Source: JBAZMA01 sp041649995 (lineage in GTDB: Bacteria; Omnitrophota; Gorgyraeia; Velamenicoccales; Velamenicoccaceae). From it: DNA of 64,000 bases. Positions 54,561 through 63,314 of this stretch are shown piece after piece. Within the stretch, counting starts at the first letter, position 1; the number at the start of each line of letters is the position of its first letter. The notes beneath the pieces were generated by a model. It was not told where the DNA came from, ran no database searches, and saw only the letters and a program-made list of their open reading frames with translations. Location: contig JBAZMA010000009.1 of the NCBI GenBank assembly GCA_041649995.1, forward strand, positions 28,032 through 92,031, in the 5' to 3' direction. The translations under genes were made by a program, and so were the position numbers.

Positions 54561-56603
54561 CTATTCTTTGTGGGAAATGAGATTGCGGATCTGCGGCAGG
54601 TGATCGACCGCTTCCTTTCTGCCCCGGCTGATCAGGTCCTCGGCATGCTCAAAATCCGACCAGCAAACTCCTGTCATATCAGGGTGGAGACAGACGTCGA
54701 ACGGGTTCAGGCAGCGCATCTCAGCCATCAGATATTGCATGGATTGGATCGTGGAGACAATGACCCCGAAAATATTAGGGTCCATCCACTCCTGCAGTTT
54801 GTGCCGGAAATAATACCAGGGATAGCGCAATACCCCCTGCTTGAGAAAATCAGGACTGACCCTTTTTTGAACGGACAATTCATATGTCCTGGCGATTTCA
54901 TCGGGACTCGGCAGGACATTGACGGCAATGATCTTTCTCGCTCCGGCATTAACCAAAACATCCGTAGGCAGAGGGTCCACAATGCCACCGTCCATGTAAT
55001 ATTTTCCCCCCAGGCTGTAAGGCGCGAAAACGCCGGGAATCGAAATGCTGGCCATCACGGCATCCACCAGCCTGCCACTTTCGAAGACAACCCGTTTCAT
55101 GGTCCGGCAATCGCAGGCTACCGTGCGGAAAGGCATCTTCAAGTCGCAAAACGTCTTCTTTCCCAGATAGCGTTTTAAAAAAGACTTCACGTGCCTGCCG
55201 CGGATCAATCCCCGTAAAGGAAAGGTCAGATCATCCGGCCCCAAAAGGTATCTTTTTTTGTTGTTCCGCAAAATGATCGTGTGGATCTCTCCGGCCGAAT
55301 ACCCCGCCGCCCAGAGGGCCCCGATCAAGGCTCCGATGCTGGAGCCGCAGACCATGTCGATGGCAACGCCTTCCTCCTCGAGGGTTTCCAGCACGCCGAT
55401 ATGGGCCAGGCCCATGGCAGACCCGCTTCCCAGCGCCAACCCCACCAGGACCTCTCCCAGCTGCCGGGAAATCCGGCGCACGCAACGGGCATAAGGCGTC
55501 AGGGGATTGAAAGAAACCAGAAAAGGATCGTCCTCGCTCTGAGGCGGAAGCGTGGCGAAAACGGGCAGCCTGAATAACGACTCTTCCTGGCAGATGGACA
55601 GCTTCCTCCCGCGTCCATGCGACTCCTGTTCTTCGACAACCAGAAGGCGCAGTTTTTTTCTCGGCATGGCCTTATCCAGGAGCCCTGACATCTCAAAAAG
55701 GCGCGAGAGCCTGCGCACGGAATCAACATCCGGAGCGGTCAACAAATGAACGGCGTCCGATTGGGCCAGGACCTTGAAGGCCTGCGGACCGAAATCCGGC
55801 GGCACGTGCAAAAGACAGTAATGATAGTCATTGACCAGAGTGGTCAGCAAAGCGATCAAAGGGGCCACGTCGCTGGCCCCTTTGTGTCCGCAGACGCCCA
55901 GCACTTCAATGCCTGTGTCCGTCCTGACGATATTGCGAAACACGTCTGCGGAATTAAAAAACTGCTCCCAGGCCAGATAACAGGAAGAGGCGCTGATGCC
56001 CAAGACCCGCCGTATAGGCGAATCCTCATGCTGCAAATCCACAAGAATGACTTTTTTCTGCGTTTCTTTCCTGAGGCTCACCGCCAGATTCAGGGCGTAA
56101 AGAGCGGCATCCCCGGCGATCAGGGGATCGCCGTAAATGGAAACAATCGTGCTCTCAAAGATGGATTTGTGGTGGAGGTCCTTGCGTTTCAGGCGGCGGG
56201 AAAGCATCTGGCTCAGGTCGATGGCCAGACGCGGAATCTGCCGGAGGATCTTTTCAAACTTTTCCCGGGATATGCGCACGATCGCGGTGTCGTTGACGGC
56301 CCTGGCGCTGACGGAATGCGGCTCGCCGGTTAGAAGAGAAATAAAACCGAAGTACTTCCCCCTGTAGATATGTTCCAGTGTTTCTTCGGCGCCGTCCCTC
56401 TGCGCGTAGATCTGCACGCGTCCCGTCAAAATGCAGTAAAAAGCGTCGGGAGAATCGCCCTGGCTGTAAATGATTTCGGATGGCCGGTATTGCACGACCT
56501 CCATGGCGGAGTAAACCAGCTCCTTTTCGCGGGCATCCAGATCGGCAAACAGCGGGATGTGCTCGAAAATCAGCGACTTATCCAGGAAAAGCGGATTTTC
56601 CAT
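54561..56603 (-). CDS. Three-domain protein: cNMP-binding, ParA/MinD-like, patatin phospholipase
   Basis: A 680-residue protein. Residues 12-130 form a cyclic-nucleotide-binding domain (IIYSQGDSPDAFYCILTGRVQIY). Residues 150-380 resemble a ParA/MinD fold (ALNLAVSLRKETQKKVILVDLQ), but the P-loop GDPLIAGDAA lacks the canonical Lys-Ser/Thr. Residues 387-560 are a patatin domain with oxyanion loop GSGSAMG (392-398), nucleophile GSSIG with Ser422, and the catalytic Asp538 in DGG, so lipase activity is likely. The layout recalls bacterial NTE-like lysophospholipases. It is last in an operon with a histidine kinase and three receivers, 12 bases after the ThyA-like gene. Confidence 0.9.
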   Translation of the reverse strand: MENPLFLDKSLIFEHIPLFADLDAREKELVYSAMEVVQYRPSEIIYSQGDSPDAFYCILTGRVQIYAQRDGAEETLEHIYRGKYFGFISLLTGEPHSVSARAVNDTAIVRISREKFEKILRQIPRLAIDLSQMLSRRLKRKDLHHKSIFESTIVSIYGDPLIAGDAALYALNLAVSLRKETQKKVILVDLQHEDSPIRRVLGISASSCYLAWEQFFNSADVFRNIVRTDTGIEVLGVCGHKGASDVAPLIALLTTLVNDYHYCLLHVPPDFGPQAFKVLAQSDAVHLLTAPDVDSVRRLSRLFEMSGLLDKAMPRKKLRLLVVEEQESHGRGRKLSICQEESLFRLPVFATLPPQSEDDPFLVSFNPLTPYARCVRRISRQLGEVLVGLALGSGSAMGLAHIGVLETLEEEGVAIDMVCGSSIGALIGALWAAGYSAGEIHTIILRNNKKRYLLGPDDLTFPLRGLIRGRHVKSFLKRYLGKKTFCDLKMPFRTVACDCRTMKRVVFESGRLVDAVMASISIPGVFAPYSLGGKYYMDGGIVDPLPTDVLVNAGARKIIAVNVLPSPDEIARTYELSVQKRVSPDFLKQGVLRYPWYYFRHKLQEWMDPNIFGVIVSTIQSMQYLMAEMRCLNPFDVCLHPDMTGVCWSDFEHAEDLISRGRKEAVDHLPQIRNLISHKE

Positions 56604-56615
56604 AGGAATAAAAAA

Positions 56616-57365
56616 TCAGGCGATGCTCTTGTCGGTCTTCTTTGTGCGGATCTTGGCCACTTCCCAGGAATAATCGTAAAGATGCAGGCCTTTGGAAGCG
56701 GCGACGATTTCTCCGTCCTCCACGCCGATCATCTCGGCCATATACTGCTTAACCAGCTGCAATCCTCCCAGATTCGAGGGAAATCCGCCCCAAAGGTCCC
56801 AGGAGCGGAAATAAAGAATGAAGTGAAGTTTGTGGTCCCTGATCTTTGTATCGATGAGCCTGAGACAGGGAGGGTCCTGCAATTGGATGTCCGACGGCAT
56901 TCCGATCTCCATGACCGCCTGGTTCGTGCCGAACCCCTCCTCCCGATACATACGAATGACTTCTTCAATCTGATTGACGTGAAGGGGCAGCTCCCGGACC
57001 ATGCGACGGCCGGCGCTGTCTTGCGCGATCCGCACTTTGGGATCAACCAGCCTCTCTCCGTAAGTGTAATCCTCTGTCGCCGTCTTGGCGCCGGTCAACA
57101 GATACGAAAGATATCCCTGCACGTAGTCCATATCCGTCGGCGCGGGGATATTGAGTCCTTCGGGAATAATGGGAATGATCTGATGGGAAGGTTTGCGGAC
57201 GCGGACAACGACAAAATCGAATTCAAGACGCTTGGCCCCTTTATAGCTGCCCCGTGTGATCGTATAGACACGGCCCTTCTCAAGAATAACGCTCAAGGCC
57301 TGAAACCAGGCGTCATCCAGATCAAAGGCATCGATAAAAACGGGCGACAAAAAATTTTCAGGCAT
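56616..57365 (-). CDS. Thymidylate synthase/dCMP hydroxymethylase-fold protein
   Basis: A 249-residue protein whose C-terminal half matches the ThyA core: DPPCLRLID with the catalytic-type Cys, FRSWDLWGGFPSNLGGLQL (RSxDxxxGxPxN, the dUMP/phosphate-binding block) and KGLHLYDYSW for the terminal His/Tyr region. It is shorter and more divergent than E. coli ThyA, closer in outline to the archaeal ThyA group. It could be the cell's dTMP synthase or a modified-nucleotide enzyme. The context, between a receiver protein (3 bases) and the patatin protein (12 bases), is odd for a nucleotide biosynthesis gene. Confidence 0.8.
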   Translation of the reverse strand: MPENFLSPVFIDAFDLDDAWFQALSVILEKGRVYTITRGSYKGAKRLEFDFVVVRVRKPSHQIIPIIPEGLNIPAPTDMDYVQGYLSYLLTGAKTATEDYTYGERLVDPKVRIAQDSAGRRMVRELPLHVNQIEEVIRMYREEGFGTNQAVMEIGMPSDIQLQDPPCLRLIDTKIRDHKLHFILYFRSWDLWGGFPSNLGGLQLVKQYMAEMIGVEDGEIVAASKGLHLYDYSWEVAKIRTKKTDKSIA

Positions 57366-57368
57366 GCT

Positions 57369-57749
57369 TTAAGCCTTAGGTCCGAGCAGGCGGTTGATCT
57401 CCTCCAGCAATTCCTTGGGATCATAAGGTTTCGCCAGAAAAAAATTATGGCCGACTTCGTGGCCTTCCCGCTTCTCCTCCCTCTTGGTGTAGAGACACGT
57501 CAAAAACAGGATGGGGATCTGTCGCGTGAGAGGATCATTGTGCAGGATGGCGGCTGTTTCCGAGCCGTCCATATCCGGCATCAGGATATCGAGGATGACC
57601 AGGGCAGGCTGTTCCCGGCGGGCGATCTCCAGGGCCTCCTTGCCGCTGGAAGCGGTCAGGACATCATAACCTGCGCTCGAGAGCCTCTTTTCCAAAAGGG
57701 CCAGGACCGAAGGCTCATCATCAACAGCCAAAATTTTACGATTCGCCAT
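57369..57749 (-). CDS. Stand-alone response regulator receiver (1)
   Basis: A 126-residue CheY-like domain without an output domain. Acidic pair in AVDDEP, phosphoacceptor Asp in LVILDILMPDMDG, the Thr switch in FLTCLYTK and the Lys in LAKPYDP are all present. It shares the unusual TCLxTKxEEK loop and the ASSGKEA segment with the next receiver, so the two look like a tandem duplication. The start lies 14 bases inside the preceding receiver gene. It ends 3 bases before the ThyA-like gene. Confidence 0.94.
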   Translation of the reverse strand: MANRKILAVDDEPSVLALLEKRLSSAGYDVLTASSGKEALEIARREQPALVILDILMPDMDGSETAAILHNDPLTRQIPILFLTCLYTKREEKREGHEVGHNFFLAKPYDPKELLEEINRLLGPKA

Positions 57750-58149
57750 GAGCGCCTCCCTGCTCTGTTTTCGCCGTCTTCTTGACGCGTTTGTCGATCT
57801 CTCCCAACAGCTCCTGCACGTCGTAAGGCTTGGCGATAAAAAAGTTCTGGCCCAAAAGGTGCCCGCACACCTTCTCTTCCTGTTTGGTAAAAAGACAGGT
57901 CAAAAAAAGAATGGGGATGTCCCTTGTTTTCTCCTCCGCTCGCAGGATTGTGGCCACTTCTGAACCATCCATGCCCGGCATCGCGATATCCAGGATGATC
58001 AGGTCGGGGGATTTCTTGTTGGCTATCTCAATAGCCTCCTTGCCGCTGGAGGCCTTCAAGACATTGTATCCGGCCTTGGACAACCGCTCTCCCAAAAGCT
58101 TTAAAACATCCGGTTCATCATCGACAATCAGCAATTTTCGCTTTTCCAT
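57736..58149 (-). CDS. Stand-alone response regulator receiver (2)
   Basis: A 137-residue CheY-like protein with IVDDEP, LIILDIAMPGMDG (phosphoacceptor Asp), FLTCLFTK and IAKPYDV. No DNA-binding or enzymatic domain follows. It closely resembles receiver 1, including an insertion after the switch Thr, and differs from receiver 3. A 95-base gap separates it from receiver 3; I see no promoter there. Confidence 0.94.
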   Translation of the reverse strand: MEKRKLLIVDDEPDVLKLLGERLSKAGYNVLKASSGKEAIEIANKKSPDLIILDIAMPGMDGSEVATILRAEEKTRDIPILFLTCLFTKQEEKVCGHLLGQNFFIAKPYDVQELLGEIDKRVKKTAKTEQGGAHGES

Positions 58150-58244
58150 AAGTCACCCCTTCATCCCCGCCGCAAGGCGGATCAACTCCTGCGCCAAGAC
58201 TTTCCACAGAAGCCAATGTTGTTTTCCAATCTTTCAAGATCAAA

Positions 58245-58631
58245 TCAGGAGCTCTTTTTATCCAATGCCATGCGAATGACAAAATTGAGCTTTTCCGGGT
58301 CATAGGGCTTTGTCAGGAAAAACTCACCCCCGGCCTGCTTGCCCATTTCAATGTCCTCCTTTTGCGCCAGGACGCTGAGAAAGACGATGGGGATCTCTTT
58401 GGTCGTATAATCCGATTTCAATTTCTTGCAAACCTCGATGCCGTTAAAATAGGGCATCATGATATCCAGGATGATCAGATCGGGTTTCATGGATTTCGCC
58501 AGTTCAATCCCGGCATATCCGTCCTCGGCGACCAGAACATCATATCCGAAGGAGACCAGCCTGAATTTCAAAAGGTTACGCAACCCCACCTCATCATCAA
58601 TGATCAGAATCGTTCTTTTGTCTTCGGCCAT
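58245..58631 (-). CDS. Stand-alone response regulator receiver (3)
   Basis: A 128-residue CheY-like protein that begins 3 bases after the histidine kinase. It has IIDDEVG, LIILDIMMPYFNG, FLSVLAQK (Ser in the switch position) and LTKPYDP. It is likely the first phosphoryl acceptor of the kinase. The lack of an output domain means the signal must be read by protein contact or by transfer to the two later receivers. Confidence 0.95.
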   Translation of the reverse strand: MAEDKRTILIIDDEVGLRNLLKFRLVSFGYDVLVAEDGYAGIELAKSMKPDLIILDIMMPYFNGIEVCKKLKSDYTTKEIPIVFLSVLAQKEDIEMGKQAGGEFFLTKPYDPEKLNFVIRMALDKKSS

Positions 58632-58634
58632 CGG

Positions 58635-61600
58635 CTATCCGTTTTTTAAGGGAAGCGTGAATTTAAAGGTTGACCCCTCCCCCAACACGGATTCAACCCA
58701 TATGCGCCCACCCATCGCTTCCACAAGGTTCCTGGAAATATAGAGGCCCAGGCCCGTTCCACCCACCCTGCGGACAAGGGTGGAATCCAGCTGGACGAAT
58801 TTCCCGAAAAGGCGGCTGACTTCTTCGGGGGGAATGCCCACGCCTTCATCCCTGACCCCGAATTCTACATGAGCGTCCTTTTGCCTGGCCAACAGGACGA
58901 TCCGGCTCCCCTCGCGTGTAAATTTGATGGCGTTGTTCACGAGATTCATCAGAACCTGCAGCAATCTGTCCCTGTCGGCCCAAACCGAAGGAAGGCTCTT
59001 GGGGCAATCCGTGACAAAAACCAGGCCTCTTTTTTCGATCTCGATCTTCACCAAATTGTACACCTGTTCGGCGATTTCGTAAACATGGCATTCCGCGGGA
59101 TGGACCTTGAGAAGATTGGTCTGGATCTTGGAAATGTCGAGAATATCGCCGATCAGACGGTTCAGCCGTTTGATATTGGACAAGGCGATCCCCAGACATT
59201 CCTTCTGGCTCTTATTGATCTTCCCCTGCGTCTCATCCGCGACGATCTCAACGCCTTCCTTGATCGCCGAGAGAGGTGTGCGAAGCTCATGGGACACCAT
59301 GGACACGAATTCCGTTTTGACCTTATCGATCTTTTTGCGCTCCGTGATGTCGCGGATATTGAACTGAATGATCTTGCGTTTTTCGACAAAATAAGTCGAG
59401 GCCCTCAACTCAACTTCCAGGGGTTTGGCTTTGCATGTCTGGATAAGGGCTTCGTCATAAAAAACAAAGGCCTTGTCTTTCAATTCATGAAAGGCCTTGC
59501 CGTAAACTTCGGCGTTCAGAAGAAAGGGCACATCCGCGTAATGGCGGCCCATCAGATCTTCCCTGGCGCATTCGAGCATATTGAGCAAAAAAGGATTGGC
59601 GTTGATGATATGGCCGTCCTGCGCGTCCACGATGAGGATGCCGTCCTGCGCCGATTCGAAAAGGTTCCGGAACATGAGCTCGGAGACCTGCAGCGCGCGC
59701 GACCGTTCTCCGATCAATTCCTCCAGATCCTGGGAATATCGCTTCAATTCATCTTCCATGCGTTTACGGTCCGTCACATCGCGGGAAATATGGATAATGC
59801 CGATGATCTTGCCCTTTTCGTCTTTTAAGGGGGACAGTGTCACGTCGATATAAACCTCACGGCCATCAGCAAGACGATGAATATGCGTGGCTTCGATGGT
59901 CCGGCCAGCTTTGATATCCTGAAAACTGCAGGCCTCACACGGTCGGCACCCATGGTTGTCGACCTCGCTGCATTTCTTGCCGACCACATCCTCCTTCTTG
60001 CGGCCATTCTGTTCCAAAAAACGCCGGTTCGCATCCAGGATTTTCCTGGAATCGCAATCCAGCACAAGCAGGGAATCGCTGATCGAGTCGATGACGTTGC
60101 GGGAAAGCGCGCGTTCGAATTCCAGCATCTCGACCATACGCTTGCGCTCCGTGATGTCCAGGGTCAACTCCAGGACCTGGACAACCTCTCCCCTTTCGTT
60201 TTTCACCGGCGTGCAGATCAGGAGAAAATCCATCACCCGACCGTCGGAAAAAACAGATCTTTGTTCCGCGGACTGGACCTCTCCTGTTTCCATCGCCTTG
60301 CGCGAAGGGCACTTCTCGCAAACCTCATCCCGGAACTGATAGGTCTCAAAACATTTCCTGCCCCGGAGTTTCTCGTTCTTTCCGAACCATCGTTCCAGAA
60401 CTTCATTGACCCAGATAATATTAAAATCCCGGTCGATCAGAGACAGGCCCGCGCCGATGGAATCGGCGATTTTTTTCAGCCTGTCCCGTTCTTCCAAAAC
60501 CGACTGCTCCAGCTTTTTACGGTCGGTGATGTCCTGGATAACGCCGTAAAAATATTTTTGGCCCGACTCATCCTCCCGCAGGACCGCGCTGTAGGAAGCC
60601 CAGACCGTCCGGCCCTTGCTTGTTACAAGCTCGGCTTCCTCGTTTTTGACATACCCCTGCTCCATGATCTTGCGGCTGATCTCGGCCCTGCGGCCCGGAT
60701 CCCTGTATCTTTGGGCGATCGGCAAGCGATTCATCTCTTCAGGCGTGTCGGCATCCAGCATGGCCAGACAGGCGTTATTAAATTCAATGATCTTTCCGCC
60801 CGGTTCAGGCGTCGCGACAAAAACCCCGATATTGAGGTTATCGACAAGGTCTTTGTATTTTCTCTGGCTTTCCTTAAGCTCCTGCTCGGCTTTCTGGCGG
60901 CCCGACATATCAACCCCGATGCCGATATATCCGACGAGATCCCCTTTGTCGTTATGGAGACCGGCGATCGTCAAATCCATAAGAAAAACGCGGCCGTCCC
61001 TGCGCTTGAGCAGGCATTCCCTCTGAAGGATACCTCCCTGGCGGACCGTTTCCACGATGGCCTCAAACCCTTTCAAATCTTTTCCTGTTTTCTGCCTGAT
61101 CTCTTCTTCAATTCTCCTCAAATCCGCCTCATCATGCCAAAAGTCGGGTTTTCTGCCGATGATTTCCTCGGATTTATATCCGAAGATCTCCTCAGACCCC
61201 CGATTCCACATTCTCAGATGCCCCTGGAGATCGGTCGCATTAATGGAGACCTGCGGCGCGCCGTCAAGGACCGATTTTAACTGCGCATGGGCGTCCGCCA
61301 GCCGCTCCTCATACCGCTTGTGCGTGGAAATATCCTGCGCCAGGCCCAGGGCGAAAAGGATATGACCCTGCGGATCCTTCACCGGAAATACGGTAAAGGC
61401 GATCTCCAGATTCTCTCCGGCGCGGTTTTTTTGGGACAATTCGCGGATCAATGTCTTTCCCTGAAAAACCTCCAGGATGTCACCCTCCAGGCGCGTCAAA
61501 CCCAGGACATCGGTGATCCTGCGGCTCAGCAACGGGTCTTTTTCGTTGATGACATCCGCTTTCTCGTAACCATAGAGGCGTTCGGCACCGTGATTCCAGA

Positions 61601-63179
61601 AAATAAGGCGAAGGTCCCGGTCAAATCCGAAAATGGCGTTTGGAGAATTATTCAGGATGCCCCGGAACGTCTCTTCCGACCTGGCCAATTCCCTCTGCGT
61701 TTCCCGGAGGCTTAAGAGGGCCTTGTCGACATTATTCTTCTGAGTCAGCAACTCGATGCTCTTGAGCGCGAAAATGATCAGAAAAGCGTAACCGACAACC
61801 AGCAGGATCAGAAAGAGCATGCAGATCGTAATGATAAAAAGCCGGACGGCGTTGACCTGGCCCTGAAGACGGCTGGCATCCACTTCCATCCCCAGTAAAA
61901 CAAGAACCGTGTCGCGCTCATCGACAACCGGAAAAAACAGCGTATAGACAGGCCTTCCTGCCCGGCCTTCGAAAGGTCCGAAAAATGTCGGATGCTTGGA
62001 ATAGAAAGCGTCCGCGATAGCCCTTTGATGGATACGACTGAAAGAAGGAGAAACATCATAAGGAAAAACCTGCGGCACGCTCCCCACAATGAAGGAAAAA
62101 CCGTCTTTGGCCGGAGTGACCAGGTAAAGGGCCTGCGCGTAGAACGAGAGGTCCGCCAATTGCGTCATGCGGTTATGCATCCGCAGAGTCTTTTTGTAGA
62201 GGGAAACGTCTTCGCCGGAAACATACTGACGGATGTCCGTCATTCCGATGATATCGGCAAGGTTCCTGGCATCAGAAAGGACCAGTTGCCTTAATTGGCG
62301 TTTCTCATACCGGTCGGCGGTCGACAAAAGGCGGTACCCGAAGAAAAAAAGGAGCAGGTAGAACACCAGAAAGCTGAAAACCAAAAAGCGTCTGCGGCGC
62401 TTTCCGCCCACCGTCCCTTCCGTCTGAATTGACAAAGCCGACTTCGTGGACAAATGGATCAAAAGAAAAGAAATCACGGTAACAATCAACGATCTGTAAA
62501 AAGCCAGGGGGATCCCTGAAATGAGCCTGAAAGAAGGCCAGTGAAGAAAAGGCGAGAAAAGGACTTGCCAGATCTCCCCCCTGTAAACCCCGCTTTCAAT
62601 GAGAAGAAAAGCGTAGAGAAAAAATGCGACGCTGACAAACCTGTAAACAAAACGGGGCCTGGTCTTTTCCTGCCTTCTGGAATAGACCCAGAAAACAAAA
62701 GCGGCCGAAAGGGACGCGGGCAGGCCCAATAGGCACCTGACCAAAAGAGCATAAGAGCGCACGTCTTTGACCAGAAACAAACCGATAGCAAAAAAGAGAT
62801 ACGGGGTAAAATAGCCGACGCGGCGAAAAAGGCCGGAGGGCTCAGACGGGGATCCTCTTTTTAAAAAAAGGGATTGGTGGCAGAGATGGCTGTAGGAACT
62901 GATCGCGAATTGCCCAAGCGCAACAAAAGAAATCGTCAGAAAAAGCAGGCGCTGGGAGATAAAAAGGCTGTCTTGCTGGTAAGAGATGGACAAAAGGTCG
63001 AGCCATTCGTTAATGGCGTGGCTGAACCCGAACACGCCCAGCCAAAGCCAATCCATGGACCCGGGCCTTCCCGCCTTTTCCCTGGCGTGAAAAATGAAAC
63101 CCGCAACGCCCAGCAAAAAAAACGCAGCCCCGTAAAAAAAATAGAGGAAATCGAGATTTTGAGAAAAAAATTCCTTCAT
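58635..63179 (-). CDS. Multi-PAS membrane sensor histidine kinase
   Basis: A 1514-residue kinase. The N-terminal half has seven hydrophobic segments (10-245), a further one (265-283), a Cache-like extracytoplasmic domain (about 286-445) and a last segment (446-474). Six PAS domains follow: about 501-620, 625-760, 770-890, 895-1010, 1022-1135 and 1160-1278. PAS4 carries Cys943/954/957 and PAS5 Cys1070/1078/1081/1084, possible metal or redox sites. HisKA has SHELRTP with phosphoacceptor His1297; the ATPase has the N box at 1411-1420, DEGVGIP (1444-1450) and GGTGLGLYISR (1473-1483). It has no receiver of its own; three follow as separate genes. Confidence 0.96.
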   Translation of the reverse strand: MKEFFSQNLDFLYFFYGAAFFLLGVAGFIFHAREKAGRPGSMDWLWLGVFGFSHAINEWLDLLSISYQQDSLFISQRLLFLTISFVALGQFAISSYSHLCHQSLFLKRGSPSEPSGLFRRVGYFTPYLFFAIGLFLVKDVRSYALLVRCLLGLPASLSAAFVFWVYSRRQEKTRPRFVYRFVSVAFFLYAFLLIESGVYRGEIWQVLFSPFLHWPSFRLISGIPLAFYRSLIVTVISFLLIHLSTKSALSIQTEGTVGGKRRRRFLVFSFLVFYLLLFFFGYRLLSTADRYEKRQLRQLVLSDARNLADIIGMTDIRQYVSGEDVSLYKKTLRMHNRMTQLADLSFYAQALYLVTPAKDGFSFIVGSVPQVFPYDVSPSFSRIHQRAIADAFYSKHPTFFGPFEGRAGRPVYTLFFPVVDERDTVLVLLGMEVDASRLQGQVNAVRLFIITICMLFLILLVVGYAFLIIFALKSIELLTQKNNVDKALLSLRETQRELARSEETFRGILNNSPNAIFGFDRDLRLIFWNHGAERLYGYEKADVINEKDPLLSRRITDVLGLTRLEGDILEVFQGKTLIRELSQKNRAGENLEIAFTVFPVKDPQGHILFALGLAQDISTHKRYEERLADAHAQLKSVLDGAPQVSINATDLQGHLRMWNRGSEEIFGYKSEEIIGRKPDFWHDEADLRRIEEEIRQKTGKDLKGFEAIVETVRQGGILQRECLLKRRDGRVFLMDLTIAGLHNDKGDLVGYIGIGVDMSGRQKAEQELKESQRKYKDLVDNLNIGVFVATPEPGGKIIEFNNACLAMLDADTPEEMNRLPIAQRYRDPGRRAEISRKIMEQGYVKNEEAELVTSKGRTVWASYSAVLREDESGQKYFYGVIQDITDRKKLEQSVLEERDRLKKIADSIGAGLSLIDRDFNIIWVNEVLERWFGKNEKLRGRKCFETYQFRDEVCEKCPSRKAMETGEVQSAEQRSVFSDGRVMDFLLICTPVKNERGEVVQVLELTLDITERKRMVEMLEFERALSRNVIDSISDSLLVLDCDSRKILDANRRFLEQNGRKKEDVVGKKCSEVDNHGCRPCEACSFQDIKAGRTIEATHIHRLADGREVYIDVTLSPLKDEKGKIIGIIHISRDVTDRKRMEDELKRYSQDLEELIGERSRALQVSELMFRNLFESAQDGILIVDAQDGHIINANPFLLNMLECAREDLMGRHYADVPFLLNAEVYGKAFHELKDKAFVFYDEALIQTCKAKPLEVELRASTYFVEKRKIIQFNIRDITERKKIDKVKTEFVSMVSHELRTPLSAIKEGVEIVADETQGKINKSQKECLGIALSNIKRLNRLIGDILDISKIQTNLLKVHPAECHVYEIAEQVYNLVKIEIEKRGLVFVTDCPKSLPSVWADRDRLLQVLMNLVNNAIKFTREGSRIVLLARQKDAHVEFGVRDEGVGIPPEEVSRLFGKFVQLDSTLVRRVGGTGLGLYISRNLVEAMGGRIWVESVLGEGSTFKFTLPLKNG

Positions 63180-63280
63180 GAATCTCCACTCTTATGTAAA
63201 AAGCTTTTAAAAAGACAACAAAAAAAGACTGCGTATTCAAACGGCAGTCCTGGGAGAATCGGTGCAATATACCGCGTCAT
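63176..63280 (-). CDS. 34-codon leader ORF coupled to the histidine kinase
   Basis: An ATG at 63280 preceded by AAGAGGT (9-base spacing) opens a 34-codon frame whose TGA overlaps the kinase ATG (ATGA). The peptide starts MTRYIAPILPGLPFEYAV and is rich in Phe, Pro and Leu. Inside it lies a terminator-like hairpin, and a promoter sits 35-63 bases upstream. Translation of this frame would disrupt the hairpin and couple to the kinase start, so I read it as a leader peptide. Whether the peptide itself has a role is unknown. Confidence 0.55.
   Translation of the reverse strand: MTRYIAPILPGLPFEYAVFFCCLFKSFLHKSGDS
63220..63249 (-). terminator. Attenuator-like hairpin within the kinase leader
   Basis: On the minus strand GACTGC and GCAGTC (63249-63244 and 63232-63227) enclose an 11-nt loop and are followed by seven T. 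It sits between promoter and kinase, inside the leader ORF, so it can stop transcription before the kinase unless opened. Confidence 0.6.
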
Positions 63281-63314
63281 AGATTTTTACCTCTTAATAA
63301 AAATGATTTAATCT

